Part shown: positions 1 through 10,852 of the stretch, piece after piece
Layout of the letters: every line of letters begins with the position of its first letter
How positions within the stretch are numbered: the first letter of the stretch is position 1
From: Pyrenochaeta sp. MPI-SDFR-AT-0127
Taxonomy: Eukaryota > Ascomycota > Dothideomycetes > Pleosporales > Cucurbitariaceae
DNA length: 64,000 nucleotides
Reading direction: 5' to 3'
NCBI GenBank assembly: GCA_020747015.1
Contig: JAGTJM010000046.1
Coordinates: forward strand, 124,001 to 188,000
Translations under genes and position numbers: made by a program
Notes under the pieces: model-generated
Database searches by the model: none
Seen by the model: only the letters and a program-made list of their open reading frames with translations
Told to the model about the DNA's origin: nothing

Positions 1-374
1 GACTCTTCAGAGGCACGCTCGATTTGAGTCAGCTATCATTAACCCTCGTGGAACCTCGTCATTATCAGAACATGTATTGGAGACATGTATTTCACTCTAT
101 TGGTCTGCCACGGTCTTGATTACTGATATGCAGATAGCTCATCGAGGGTCCATTCCTCGAACGTAGTGAGGGTAGGACAGTTTGCATTATGTAATTTTGA
201 GAGCAAACAATTGCTAGCATCTACGGATCCAATGCGCCTCGTAAACCGCCGTTTCGTATGCAGTCATCTCTATGTGTTCATTAAGTAGGTGAGTAATTTC
301 GCAGAAAGCAAGATATTGCCTAAAGGGTGGCTTGAAATTTACTTCTATGCCATAGAAAGCCTGAGTTTAGGGGA
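1..374. other. Left-edge gene-free interval
   Basis: This lies downstream of the minus-strand permease that ends at 375 and probably holds its 3' untranslated region. I see no coding exon or repeat in it. Confidence 0.5.
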
Positions 375-2187
375 TTACTCATAGCGAATCACCGGCATCT
401 TAAATGTCTTGCTCGCGCGAGCAAACCAATGTCCCAATGCGCCAAGTACAACAGCTCCGAAAATTGGTCCCGCATAATTCATGTTGTCCTTTGTGACCGG
501 TAAAATCTGTGGGAATGGCATCCAAAGCACCACATACACCAAGTAAAGGAGCGCGGCTATGTTGACTGGTACACCTATTGCGCCCATCTTGAAAGGTCCG
601 TAGGGTGGAGGTGGGCCACGGAGCTTGCGGAGCAGGATGAATAGAATGGGAAAGAAGTATGAGATATGGAGGGCAAGGGCTTGCAGGGATATGAGTGCGT
701 TAAAGGCGGTGGCGCTGGCGATGTAAATTAGGGAAAGGCAGGTTACAATTGATCCGACCAGGAGGAGAGCGTTCACAGGGAGTTTTAGCGTAGGGTGAAC
801 CTACATGCTGTCAGCTAGTACAGGGACTAATGAAGATTACATAACTCACATAAGCGAAAAACTTTGAAAAAGGCAAGCCATTGTCGCGAGCGAAGACCCA
901 TACCAGGCGCGAGACAGAAGCAAAGATATTGAATAGTGCGAAGAAGAAGATCACGGCGATGAGTGAGGTGAGAGCATTGGCTGCAACCTTAGAGCCGGTA
1001 ATCCCATGGAAGATCCAGAGTAGTGGTAGCGGCGTTGCGACAACATCTTCAAGTGGACCCATGTAGAAGAGCAAGATGGTGGCAAAGACGATCAACATGG
1101 CCGAGTTGACAGTACATGTCAGAATAATGCTTCGAGGCACACGAGTGCGGACCTTCTTCACTTCATCACCTGCACAACGTTAGCAGCTACGTTAACCACC
1201 CGCTTTTCCGGGGCAACATACACATATGCAGTACACTGTCCGCTCCAGTGACGGAGAATGTCATACTCAATAGACCAAGACCCCAAGATACGCCCTTGTT
1301 GTTCCATCCAGACTCTTCCCAGACCAACGTCTTGAAGACAAAGTTGGGATCACTGCGAGGTCCAAAAACAATGAATACGACGATAACGACGATAAAAAGG
1401 CAGATGTGGAGGATGCCACCGGTCATCTCAAAGGCGTCGAGGAGCTTCCGGAACCAGAGGTTGAATGTGAAGGGAACGATCATGATTGCGATCATGATCA
1501 AGCTCGTGTGCCAGCGCTCCGGTACGTAGTTCTCATTGTTGAATATGGCGAGAGAGGTGATCATGTTGGCAAGGATAGATGGCGGGCCGCTGCAAGCGAA
1601 GCACCACGCACCCACAGTGATCCATCCTGTTCACAATGTCAGCGATGAATAGAACAAGTAATGCTGTGTGGGCGAGTGCTTACCCTGTAGAAGACCCCAG
1701 AAACGTGGAGCAGCAGGAGCAAGATTGGCCGACCAACGGTACTGCGCACCAACTGTTGGGTCACTGTCCACCAGTTAGACTTGCTATACGAGAGTATGCT
1801 TAGGAAGACTCACATGGAGGCTAACTCAGCGAGAGAAAAGCCGACGACGCAGGCACCAAAGCCAGCCAGGAAAGAGCCGTAAAATATGGACGCAGGACCG
1901 CCATTGGTCAGCGCGAACTGGAAGGTGACGGCAAACGACTCCCATGAAGCGAGAATAATCACTCCGAAGTTCACAACGGCTGCTAGGTTGATATATCGCT
2001 GCCACTATGTTAGCCGCTCCACTATCGACGATTAGACAGTTCAGGGCAAACACACCTCAAGGCCGGTCGCGGATCGTTGCTCTCCCGAGGGAGCACCAGA
2101 CGGAGGGGCTTCCGCCTTGTCACCGTGACTAGACCCTTGCTCCTCAACATCTAGATCAGTATTCTCCTTGTATCTGTTCAGCTCCAT
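375..2187 (-). CDS. APC-family amino-acid/choline-type permease
   Basis: Predicted plasma-membrane permease of the amino acid-polyamine-organocation superfamily, in the fungal choline/GABA permease group. Translation starts at an ATG at 2187 with a polar tail (MELNRYKEN...). Exon 1 is exactly 44 codons and ends at 2056; exon 2 resumes at 2004 with WQRYINLAAVVNFG, the usual entry to TM1. Later exons contain WITVGAWCFACSGPPS, NYVPERWHTSLIM and VRTRVPRSI, blocks I recognise from this family. The gene has about five exons and roughly 500 residues, which is normal length, and ends in a short polar tail (MPVIRYE). The substrate cannot be fixed from sequence; choline, GABA and other amino acids are all possible. 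No frame break was seen. Confidence 0.85.
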
Positions 2188-3298
2188 GTCGTCAACAATC
2201 TCCCGGTAAAGTGGTAAGTGGATGATCGAGGAATTGGAAAGTTAAAAGAAACCCTCGAAGGCGGACACCCCCCACTGGAGACTCGACACCATAACATGAC
2301 AGGCCATCGACGTCCTGTGCGACGTGGCTAGCCGTGTTGATTGGGAGCCCGTCTCTTGGGTCGTATTCCCAGGCTAGGTTCATGCATGGCGTCCGGCTCT
2401 CAAACAGATGACAAGGTTGCTCTATCTCACCCACTTCCCCGTTGCTGAGCGTGCGTGGTCGAGTGGTGCAGCCCGTATTTCAACCAGCACGAAACACTCT
2501 GTGAGCAGCAGCGGAGACAGCGCCGACTGATCCTTCTGGAAAAAAAAAGTAATGGCAACGGGAGGAGCCCATGCTTGTGGAGAGATTAAGGTTCTTGCTC
2601 CAGCTAATAGGCTCGCAAGTTCCGCCGCCGCCCGCATAGCTCCCGTAGCGAATAGCGGCAGTTTTCCTTTTTTCCGCCTAACTTGAAGCGCGTGGAAGCG
2701 GGAAATGTGCGAGAACATACGAGCCAAGCTGGTTGCAGCTAAGCGACCGTGGTAGTACCGCAGAACGTCCCGCTCCGCTTCATTTATCCCGTGGACATTT
2801 GCTAGCTGCAGTTCTTAGCCCCGCCCTTCCTGCATATATCTGGTTCACGGCGTGAAATGAACGCGTGATGGAACTGACAGGTGATGGCCTTGCGCATCCA
2901 GCTTTCAGACTAAGCGAAGCGCGGCCTGGGGAACGTAGCCGAATACCTGGTTGTCATGGAAAGCTGAGTTGGCGTTACGCATGTGCACAAAATTGTCCCT
3001 GCAGCCGGACCCCAAGCTGTCAAATCACAAGAAGGCTCTCCCGTCTTTTCAAGGAATGGCTGAACGGACTCGGGCGCAGGGAGCATTGATGGGTCGTAAC
3101 CCCAAGCTTCCAACCCAAGGCATGGTAAGATCGACGTCGGTGAAATCGGGGAAGAAATATGGCTGAGCCGTGGACTTCGTTGGTGCGGAAGGGGGTGTTC
3201 TTATTGTCAGCATAGGCTGCTTCTTTCTTCTTGTACCGATTGTCCTTACTACTCGGAGCGTCGGGCTTGAGCTGACGAAGAAGATGGTCCCCGCAAGT
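2188..3298. other. Intergenic promoter interval between permease and PTH11-like gene
   Basis: The flanking genes are divergent, so this 1.1-kb stretch should hold both promoters. I see no convincing coding exon and no clear TATA box next to either start. Confidence 0.5.
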
Positions 3299-4671
3299 AT
3301 GGACGAAGGTCCTCGAAACGCCCCAACAATGAGGAGCGGTTTTGTCCTTGTCTCCACCTATTCATGGATGTGCATCACGCTAGGTGTAGCAATAGCGCGC
3401 TTCGGACAAGGTTATATTGTGCACAAAATCGATATTGGCCCGGATGATGCGTCGATACTTGCAAGTAGTGTATGGCATTGGAATTGGTTGCAGCTTGTGG
3501 GTGCACGCTGATATGGAAACAGATTGTGTACTTAGGAGCGACGATCAGTTGGCAATATGCTGTCAATGGTGGATTAGGCAAGGATCCAGCGGACGTGACC
3601 GCCGAAGACTTGACCTTGTTCTTCAAGGTCTGCATTCTGTCCTCTGTCGATATCTTTCCACTAACCATGGTCTCTGCAGGCCACTTACATAGCGGCACTG
3701 CTAGGGATCTTTTCGATGAGTTTAGCAAAACTCTCGTCTGTTTTTCTCATTGAACGAGTGGTGCCCCAGACACAAAGGGCGAAGATAGTACTGTTTGGCC
3801 TGGTAGGGTTTTGGAGCTTATTCTCAGTCTTCGCCATAGCTTTCGAATGTGGTGTGCCCCATTGGACAATCAAATCAATGCAATGCGGCAATGGCGGGCT
3901 TGTCATCTCAGTGATCGTGTTGAACATGATCTCAGATCTGGTGTTGGCTGGGTGGATCGTACCGACTCTGTGGTCGTTGTCGCTGGCTCGAGAAAAGCGT
4001 GTAACAGCAACAATACTCTTCGGAGCGCGAGCAATGTAAGTCCCACATTAGATGAACTGGGAGACACATTACTGATCTAGGCCTAGAGTCGCGATAGTCG
4101 CTGGAGTGCAAGTTTGGGCTGTTGTTGAAGCTGATCAGAGCAGTAACCCAAGCCGTACGTCATTTCATACATGAATAGAGTACTGACTAACGAAGACACA
4201 GATGATGCCGTCAATCTTGCACTATTGACCCAGTGAGTATGATGTAGAGGTATTGAGCCCTATCTAACGTATTCCAGAGCTGTAACAAGTCTGTCCCTTA
4301 TCGTTGCTAGTATCCCACGAATCAAGCGCGTGCTGGGTGTCGGTGGCAGCGGCATCCTGTACCCCGAAATACAGGCGACTGAATTTTCGCTCTCCCGGAG
4401 GTCATTAAGTCGTCAAGAGTCGCAGTCACATGAGCCAAGATTGGTACCATCTGGGTCGGGAAAGTTCACGGTGACTGTGACGTCGAAGGGGTCCAAGGAA
4501 AGGAAGAAAACGAGGCCACAGTCGGACTGGCAAGGACTAGTATCAATGGGCACAAAGGAGGACGAGCACACAAGCACGTCCAGTTTGTTTGATCATGACG
4601 ACCATGGAGGCGTTATGATGCAGCAAGAAGTCAGAGTCTCCGTGGAGGAGAGGAGTATTCGAAGAAATTAA
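3299..4671 (+). CDS. PTH11-like integral membrane protein (fungal rhodopsin-type fold)
   Basis: Multi-spanning membrane protein resembling the PTH11-like/'integral membrane protein' families of filamentous fungi, which include candidate G-protein-coupled receptors. I start at the ATG at 3299 (MDEGPRNAP), which leads straight into TM1. After TM1 comes the usual DD pair (IGPDDASILA). Further exons encode TM2 (GCTLIWKQIVYLG), TM3 (ATYIAALLGIFSMSLAK) after an intron ending near 3679, later TM segments, and a hydrophilic Ser-rich tail ending SIRRN. Three small introns near 4037-4081, 4158-4201 and 4232-4279 have good GT-AG ends. Oddity: TM1 and TM2 lie in different frames. They can be joined only by removing a 29- or 26-nt GT...AG segment near 3463-3494, very short for an intron, so a frameshift is the alternative. 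It may be a decaying gene. Confidence 0.7.
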
Positions 4672-5865
4672 CGATTCGTCGATCCTGACATGAAGCCGAT
4701 GACATTTGATTGAAAAGAGCGGAGACGTGGAAAGTGTGCATACTGATTCAGCTTTATGAAAGTTGATTTATGAGCATTCTAAATCACCAAGTCGAGAAAG
4801 GGTTGGAGTCGTGGTATTGCAGCGATGAGTCGTGCCGCGTCTGATGTTCTGACACCAGGTTTGCTGCCCTCTCAACAACGTCTCGTTGACATCCTCAACT
4901 TTACCAACTTTGCTAACTTTCCTTAAACCACAGTCCTTATGAAGTCATGTGTATAGTGCTCACCATGCCCGCATTCCACGTGATAGATTCGGTGCGCATT
5001 CCACGTCCAATAGTGGTCTTACCATTGTTAAAATATACATATAGCCCTCGTGCACATTGTGGGCATACTGATCTTGACTTAGAACATGCAATCTTAATAA
5101 AATCCATCACCTCTACTACTTGCCTCAGTAAAGATAGTGAGGTCATCAACTTGAGTTTCGCTAATAGCAGCCACAAAGGATTTAATATCGCATCCAATTG
5201 CCAAGTGTGTTTAAGCTCACAGGAGCGATTTGCGGCCTTCCATACCATGCCTTTTTTGGCAAGTAAGGGCAATTGAAGCCTCATAGTATCGTTGCTCATG
5301 AGCTGTTGACAGTATGGCTGTTTCGTTGCTCAACACCAGAATTGCGCCTTCACCGCTTCGTCTCTAATCTCGACACACACCAAAAGCAAGAATTCACGGT
5401 ATTGATTTGTACGGTAGCTATCCATCAAGCCAGAGAGCGGCATACTGTTCCCGCTCAGCGATAGCGTTGTGATTGACAGATGATAGATGAGTCATCTGGT
5501 ATTAGTCGCAAAATTTTGGCGCAGTCTAGGCCAAGTTCACCGCTCAGGTGGACATCCTCGGCGTTAGGATCGCCTTGGAGATGGTGGGTAGCGCACCCAG
5601 CCGAAGCGTAAAACCCACCTACTAGTACAAGCTCCGAAGGCTGGATCAAATAGACTTAAATTGGGAGCCACTGAAACATGTGATTGTTTCATAGCGTTAA
5701 TCCAGGAAATCCAGATACTCGATATCTAGCATTTATCGTGATCCATATTGCTAGACAAAGCAGGAACGAATTGGAATTGCTCTTATTGGATGAAAATAAT
5801 AATAATTAGCCTTCGGTAGATTTTGATCTATTATGATCGCCCAGCGGTCATATATCAACGTTGAC
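4672..5865. other. Gene-free interval
   Basis: About 1.2 kb between convergent genes. Overlapping open frames on both strands at roughly 4940-5300 cannot be told apart by composition, and I recognise no domain. Nothing else is evident. Confidence 0.45.
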
Positions 5866-6557
5866 CTAGAGTGATTTGAGGGGAAGCTGCATGGGTGCAA
5901 GTCTTAACCAGCCGTTCGGTCACCATCCTTGAGTGTTGATACATGCTTTCAACTTACGAGCAAACGCAAAAACCTCAGATGCATATACCGTACGTCATTG
6001 TTGTTAAGCAGATCATTTTGCACATTTTTCGACAATGGGCTTTTGCGGAGAGTGATATTTGGTGCTAATTTGGTAAATCCTTTAATTTCGATGCCTGATG
6101 GTATGGAGGTATATTTGTTTCCACACTTTGCTTTACTTTCGTCTACCTTCTCATACGTCACATCCTTTTCGTCATCAGACAGCTCAGCAAATTCTGGGAC
6201 TCGATGCCGACGAGTCATACTGTTAAACAACGCAAGACGGTTGGAAGCTTCCCGAAATTCTTCTGTCAATGGTCGTACCATCTTTCTTGGCATTTTCACT
6301 CTGCTAGTGGCCTTCGCCGTGGCTTTAAGGGGCTTGGTTGCTATAGCGAGGTTGTGGCTTTGCTTAGTATTGTCGATGACCTGGTGAGGAACTGTAGACA
6401 CAAAAGGTTGTTAGATAGTTGAAATTTGCCGAAATAGCGTAAGATGGCGAAGAGTCGAATTTCCGACTTTACAAGATGAAGGTTTAAAAACCGAGGTGAC
6501 TGTTGATTTTGAAACTCGAAGTGAGGGAGATATCGAAGAGGAACCTTGATTGACCAT
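5866..6557 (-). CDS. Hypothetical basic protein, three exons
   Basis: Unrecognised protein of roughly 170 residues. I place the start at the ATG at 6557 (MVNQGSSSIS, preceded by a favourable CACAAG). Exon 1 (85 nt) ends before a GTAAAG donor at 6472. The intron closes with a CTAAC branch and CTACAG at 6392, giving a perfect phase-1 join to exon 2 (6391-5994). Exon 2 encodes a lysine-rich stretch (KPLKATAKATSRVKMPRK), then TEEFREASNRLALFNSMTRR and an acidic SDDEKD segment. A last short exon closing at 5866 is the least certain part; the intron before it could begin at a GTAAGT in the same frame. No membrane segment or signal peptide is visible, and the basic and acidic patches suggest a nuclear or nucleic-acid-associated protein, which is inference only. 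Confidence 0.5.
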
Positions 6558-6939
6558 CTTGTGTTTGCTGCAAGGTGCGAGATTGTTCGTAGGAAAAGGA
6601 GGTTTGATTAACTAAGCGAAGAGGCAAGATGAAAAAAGCAAAATGAGCATGAATTAAGGCAATTCGATGTACGAGATAAGAGGAGAAAGACATACAAAGT
6701 GTTATTTACTGACCATTTACAAATAACTGTTTGCTATCCAATACTTTTCGAAGGGGCGTGCAGGTGAGTATCAATTGATACGATCACGGCAATGTGTTAT
6801 AATAAACAGCTATGAAGGTCTTCGTAGTATGGTCGATCAATTGCCTTGTGTTGATTATCCTAGGAGTATATCAACCATCCGTATTTTTTTGTGTAACTCT
6901 CGACGGCATCCTGCTCTATGCATCGTCCAACAAAATTCA
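6558..6939. other. Short intergenic interval
   Basis: This lies between two minus-strand hypothetical genes and probably contains the promoter of the 5866-6557 gene and the 3' end of its neighbour. No further feature is visible. Confidence 0.45.
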
Positions 6940-8497
6940 TCAACTTCGCATCTCTCTCTTCTTGCGCAACAATTCAGTGTTGAAGGCATACTTTGGTTGC
7001 ATGTCGATATGTAAATTACACCCGTCATCTTCACTGTCTACCATTGCAGGACCACAAAGGCTGTTGATTTTCTCTGTTTCATTCGAGCTCTGAGAACGAG
7101 GAGAGGAATAGTCGGAAGCCATATAAATGACATTGTCAGGGACAATAAAGTCTCGATCGATGCTATTTTCACGTATCCTCGTTCTTGAGATGCCGACCTT
7201 TGGTTTCTTCTTAGCTCCAGCGCTTGAACGATGAACATTGGCAGTCCTTTTTGACAAGGTAGCGGCGGAATTCACTGTCTTTTGAAAAAATGGGTCGGTT
7301 CTAGGTCTCCTTGGCCTCTTCTGCTTCCTAGTTGGTTCTGGCGGCAGTTCTGACGTGTCCCATTCCGCAAATGAATCAGATGGATCGATCTTGACCATGA
7401 TCTCGTCACTTTCGTTATCTCGTATTGAAAGACAAGACGTCGTTGATTGCCGGACTGGCTTAGCATCGAGATCAACTCGCTTTTGTGTGACATGGCATCT
7501 CGGGTCATTATGAAGTAAAATAGCCACCTCATGATCGATGTTAGTATGTATGCTGTTAGGAGATGCTAGTTTGAGCTTCATGGATTCGTTACGCGCGAGA
7601 GCTGCGATGCTGGGCCTTAAACTTCGGGAATGCTGTTCGTGTAGACCTGAAGTGTGAGCCCCGCTATGCAAGCGAAGACGAGAGATCTCGGCGTCTCGTG
7701 TGGTATTTGGGTGCCCATACTGGGAGAGACGAGGTGGGCTATACCCAAATTAGGACTGACAGGCGAGTTCAAGTGTGAGAGGTAGTATACTTCACGACAT
7801 TGCTTGACGCCTGTGCACTGACCTTGGCTCCAACATTTGTCGGTGGGGTTGGGCCATACGAGTGTAGAGGACGCTTTACAGGTTTCTCTCTCCAGCAATC
7901 GACTTTAGTAGCTCGCTGCTTGGTTCTGAACGTATTCTTCACAATCTTGGCGCGCTTGTTATGGGCTTCTCGAAGCGGAGACTCTAAGCACGGCGCTGGT
8001 ATTGATCGACCCAGCACAAAGCCGGCTGGCACGTGAATGCTGGATATTGGAGAGTATACGCTCCTTGATGAAGAGCTGGTGGGAGAAATGCTTGAACTGC
8101 ATCGGAGTCGGCTTTGATCTAGAGCCAAGCTCTGAGTGGACGCGGGGAGGACTGGAAGTAAACTACAAGTGTCAGGTCTCTACTTTAAATACAGAAATTG
8201 GTGAAGCGAAGAATACTCTGAAACGTATGGAACTTCTTCCAGCTCCTCATCATTGGCTATATTGTCTTCTTCATCACTACTGAGAAGAATTGGAATGTTT
8301 CGGGCGGTGCCTAGATGGGTACCTGACCTGATGGGGGTTGTATGCTTTTTTGCTGTTGCATGAGGCTCTGTCATTGTCGCCCTGGATTTTGTTGTTGATT
8401 GCTTAGACTTGAGTCTCGATTTCGTAACGCGACCACGCTTCTCCGTCCCTGTAGCTGGGCCCATGTTGATTCTTCGAAAGTTCCTAGCATACCCCAT
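6940..8497 (-). CDS. Hypothetical Ser/Lys-rich protein with SUMO-interacting-like motif
   Basis: Unrecognised, largely disordered protein. It begins at the ATG at 8497 (MGYARNFRRINMG). Exon 1 is very basic (RGRVTKSRLKSKQSTTKSR) and then carries IPILLSSDEEDN, a hydrophobic core followed by Ser and acidic residues, which is the layout of a SUMO-interacting motif. A middle exon (about 8128-7791) is rich in Ser and basic residues. A GTATAC donor near 7790, a CTAAT branch and a TATAG acceptor join it in phase to SPPRLSQYGHPNTTRD-like sequence and the long last exon, which has the NLS-like RKQKRPRRPR and a second hydrophobic/acidic patch (VIYMASDYSS). The exon 1/2 junction near 8110-8200 remains unresolved. 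Composition suggests a nuclear protein; no domain was recognised. Confidence 0.5.
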
Positions 8498-9464
8498 CGT
8501 AGTCTTCCAGACGATGCTCTTGTTGACTCAAGGTAGCTAGATAAATCAAGATTACGCACGATTACGGGACCGTGATAGACTGCAAACGTTCACACTTCCT
8601 GCTTGGAAGACTGTTATCTTTTGTGTCAGGTGGAGGGGCGGCATGCCAGAGCGGGGCTAATTGCGACAGTGAAAGTAGAGTGACAATGGTGGGCGAACAG
8701 AACAAAATCTTTCCTGTGAGTGTTGTGGACGCACAAAGTCAAGGCGATATATGACAGCGCAAGTGTTCAGGTGTCCACTGGTTCGTCATAATACAGGGCT
8801 TTGGTGGGCATTCATGAGCACCGCCTCTCATGTACGTGATTCAATGCTTCAATATGTGCTCAAATTGACATTGTACGAGATATGTCGAGGCAGTTTTCCA
8901 AAAGTCTTTGCCCAGGAAAATGAGGAGGAGCCGACCAAGCCAGCAACGGGGTGGGCGCACAGACAGATCATAATCGACGGATACGAAAAGAGATTGCATC
9001 CGATATCAAGAAAAGGACGAGTAAAGAAGTAAATTATATTTGTGGCTTGCTGCATCAGGCTCATCGCTCTGCGACTCGCGATGTTTACTTCTTGTTCTCG
9101 CGCAAAATTGATCGACTCGTCAAGCTTCTCAGACGCAAGGACCGGGGCATAAAGACGTAGGTGCAACATTTGGAGGGCTTTACAATGGTGTAAGATGATA
9201 ACAAAAGACGGGAATATTGTTTTTCATCTGAGCAAACTGGACGGGCGTTTTGGAGAGGAGCAGGGCTGGGATGGGAAGATGTGCCCAGTCGCGCTACGTC
9301 ACCAAGCCAACCCCCCGCTCGCCTCCTGCCATGTTTAGACGTGCAGCGGCAGGCGCATCCAAGCTCAGGCTCACCTTTACCACGCGTTCATCTATCCAGC
9401 GCCTTGAAAGCACCGTTGCACAAGTCAGCCATCACGTATCTGATGACCGCCATCACCGCGCCGC
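8498..9464. other. Divergent promoter interval
   Basis: This separates the minus-strand gene at 8497 from the plus-strand BTB gene at 9465. A Lys/Arg-rich open stretch around 8950-9160 (+) has no start, splice partner or domain I can support. Otherwise nothing is seen. Confidence 0.4.
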
Positions 9465-10490
9465 ATGGGATGGCACGATCGCATAGTCTACCATCGTGAC
9501 TTTGCATACAACACCCGTCGATCACGGATGGCGAACGGCAGTATCGGCGATGTGCCAGCCGCAACCTTTGCTGAGTACGTAGACGACCCTTTCTTCGAGT
9601 ATTATGTTGGCGCAGGTGCATCTCAAACGTCATCAGGAGAGGAGGACGAACATTTGGAGAATGCGCCGTCGAGTCATACGCCCCAATTGGCGCTGGCGCA
9701 AGAGCCCGTATCTGCTTCGCCATGTATAGCTTTGCGCCCAGCGCTGACGCATCGTCTCTACTCTCATCGTTTGCACGTACGAGCAAAAGCTAAACTGCAA
9801 CGCGATAGACTGCTCTCCGGCCCCATGATAGACATATATGTAGGCGAGTCGAAGCGCCACTGGTCGCTGCACCGGAACCTGCTATGCCACCACTCTGAGC
9901 TACTTGAGACAGAGCTCGAGGGGGATGCAGACGGCAGTACTAGAAAGGAGAGGCTCGACTTGCCTGAACATGATCCTGCTGGCTTCGAGTTGCTCGTCAA
10001 ATGGCTCTATCAGGGCAAGCTCGACGATGTTTCAGACATGGCCGATGCCAACCAGAAGTACGACTACGCCGTCAGCTGCCACAAGCTCTACCTCTTGTGT
10101 GACCGCTTTGATATGCCCCAGTTGAAGAACGTTGCCATGGACCAATACAGGAAAGGACTTAATGAGGCTGAGTTGGTACCTGATGCTGAGGAGATCGACG
10201 ACATCTACCGCAAAAGTCCAACAGGATCACCTTTCAGACAACTGATGACCCGCATAGCAGCACGACAGATTATGGATCCTGGCAGCGAGCGCGATGTAGA
10301 GACATATCGCCAATGCTTCGAAAACAATCCAGATTTCGCCGTCGACCTTGTCAAAGCGATCAAGCTTGGTACAGGTGGCATGCTATTTGAGGATCCCACT
10401 GATGCTGGCAATGAGTGCGAATACCACGATCATGACGCCGGCCCAAACTGTCACAGCAAGGGAAAGGGCAGGGCCAAGCAAGGTGAATAA
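9465..10490 (+). CDS. BTB/POZ domain protein
   Basis: Single-exon protein of 341 residues with one BTB/POZ domain at about residues 117-190 (GPMIDIYVGESKRHWSLHR, then LLCHHSELLETEL and LPEHDPAGFELLVKWLYQGKL). BTB domains mediate dimerisation and, in many proteins, binding to cullin-3 ubiquitin ligases; this fungal class is widespread and mostly uncharacterised. The first 110 residues are low-complexity and the C-terminus is His/Lys-rich (YHDHDAGPNCHSKGKGR). The ATG at 9465 gives the longest frame; an in-frame ATG at 9528 (MANGSIGDVPAA) is an equally good start. A GTGAAT at the very end of the frame could be a splice donor into downstream exons (see the next gene). No kelch, MATH or BACK repeat was recognised after the BTB domain. 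Confidence 0.8.
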   Translation: MGWHDRIVYHRDFAYNTRRSRMANGSIGDVPAATFAEYVDDPFFEYYVGAGASQTSSGEEDEHLENAPSSHTPQLALAQEPVSASPCIALRPALTHRLYSHRLHVRAKAKLQRDRLLSGPMIDIYVGESKRHWSLHRNLLCHHSELLETELEGDADGSTRKERLDLPEHDPAGFELLVKWLYQGKLDDVSDMADANQKYDYAVSCHKLYLLCDRFDMPQLKNVAMDQYRKGLNEAELVPDAEEIDDIYRKSPTGSPFRQLMTRIAARQIMDPGSERDVETYRQCFENNPDFAVDLVKAIKLGTGGMLFEDPTDAGNECEYHDHDAGPNCHSKGKGRAKQGE

Positions 10491-10852
10491 CCCCAGCTCT
10501 CCTTCTGTATTGCCTTGCTGCATACCCCTCCGGTACTAGCAGGCATGACACCTCATCCATCTCTTTTCGTCCATACGAGACGCATAATAACATCCATTAA
10601 CTAGTAAAGAAGACTCCACGGCTCCAGCCCGACCCCACATCCGCCAAATCAACCCCCTCCACAAACTCCGGCCAACGGAACCTCCCTCGCCACCTTCCTC
10701 AGATAACCCCTCGCCCTCTTCCTCCCCGTCAAGCTCGCCCTCAGGACGGAACAGGCGCAGGTCCTCTCCGCCGTCGCCTCACAAGTCCGGCGAGTTCGAC
10801 AGTTGGCACATCGAAGGAGACGGCCGTGGCGACTCAGCCACCCAATCCAGAC

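Noticed and set aside
4937..5299. Possible small gene on either strand near 5 kb
   Set aside because: Both strands are open over the same stretch and neither product shows a recognisable motif; a nearby CTAAC...CACAG on the plus strand is not enough.
8750..9170. Lys/Arg-rich plus-strand frame upstream of the BTB gene
   Set aside because: It lacks a good ATG, changes frame midway and has no donor or acceptor that links it to the BTB gene.
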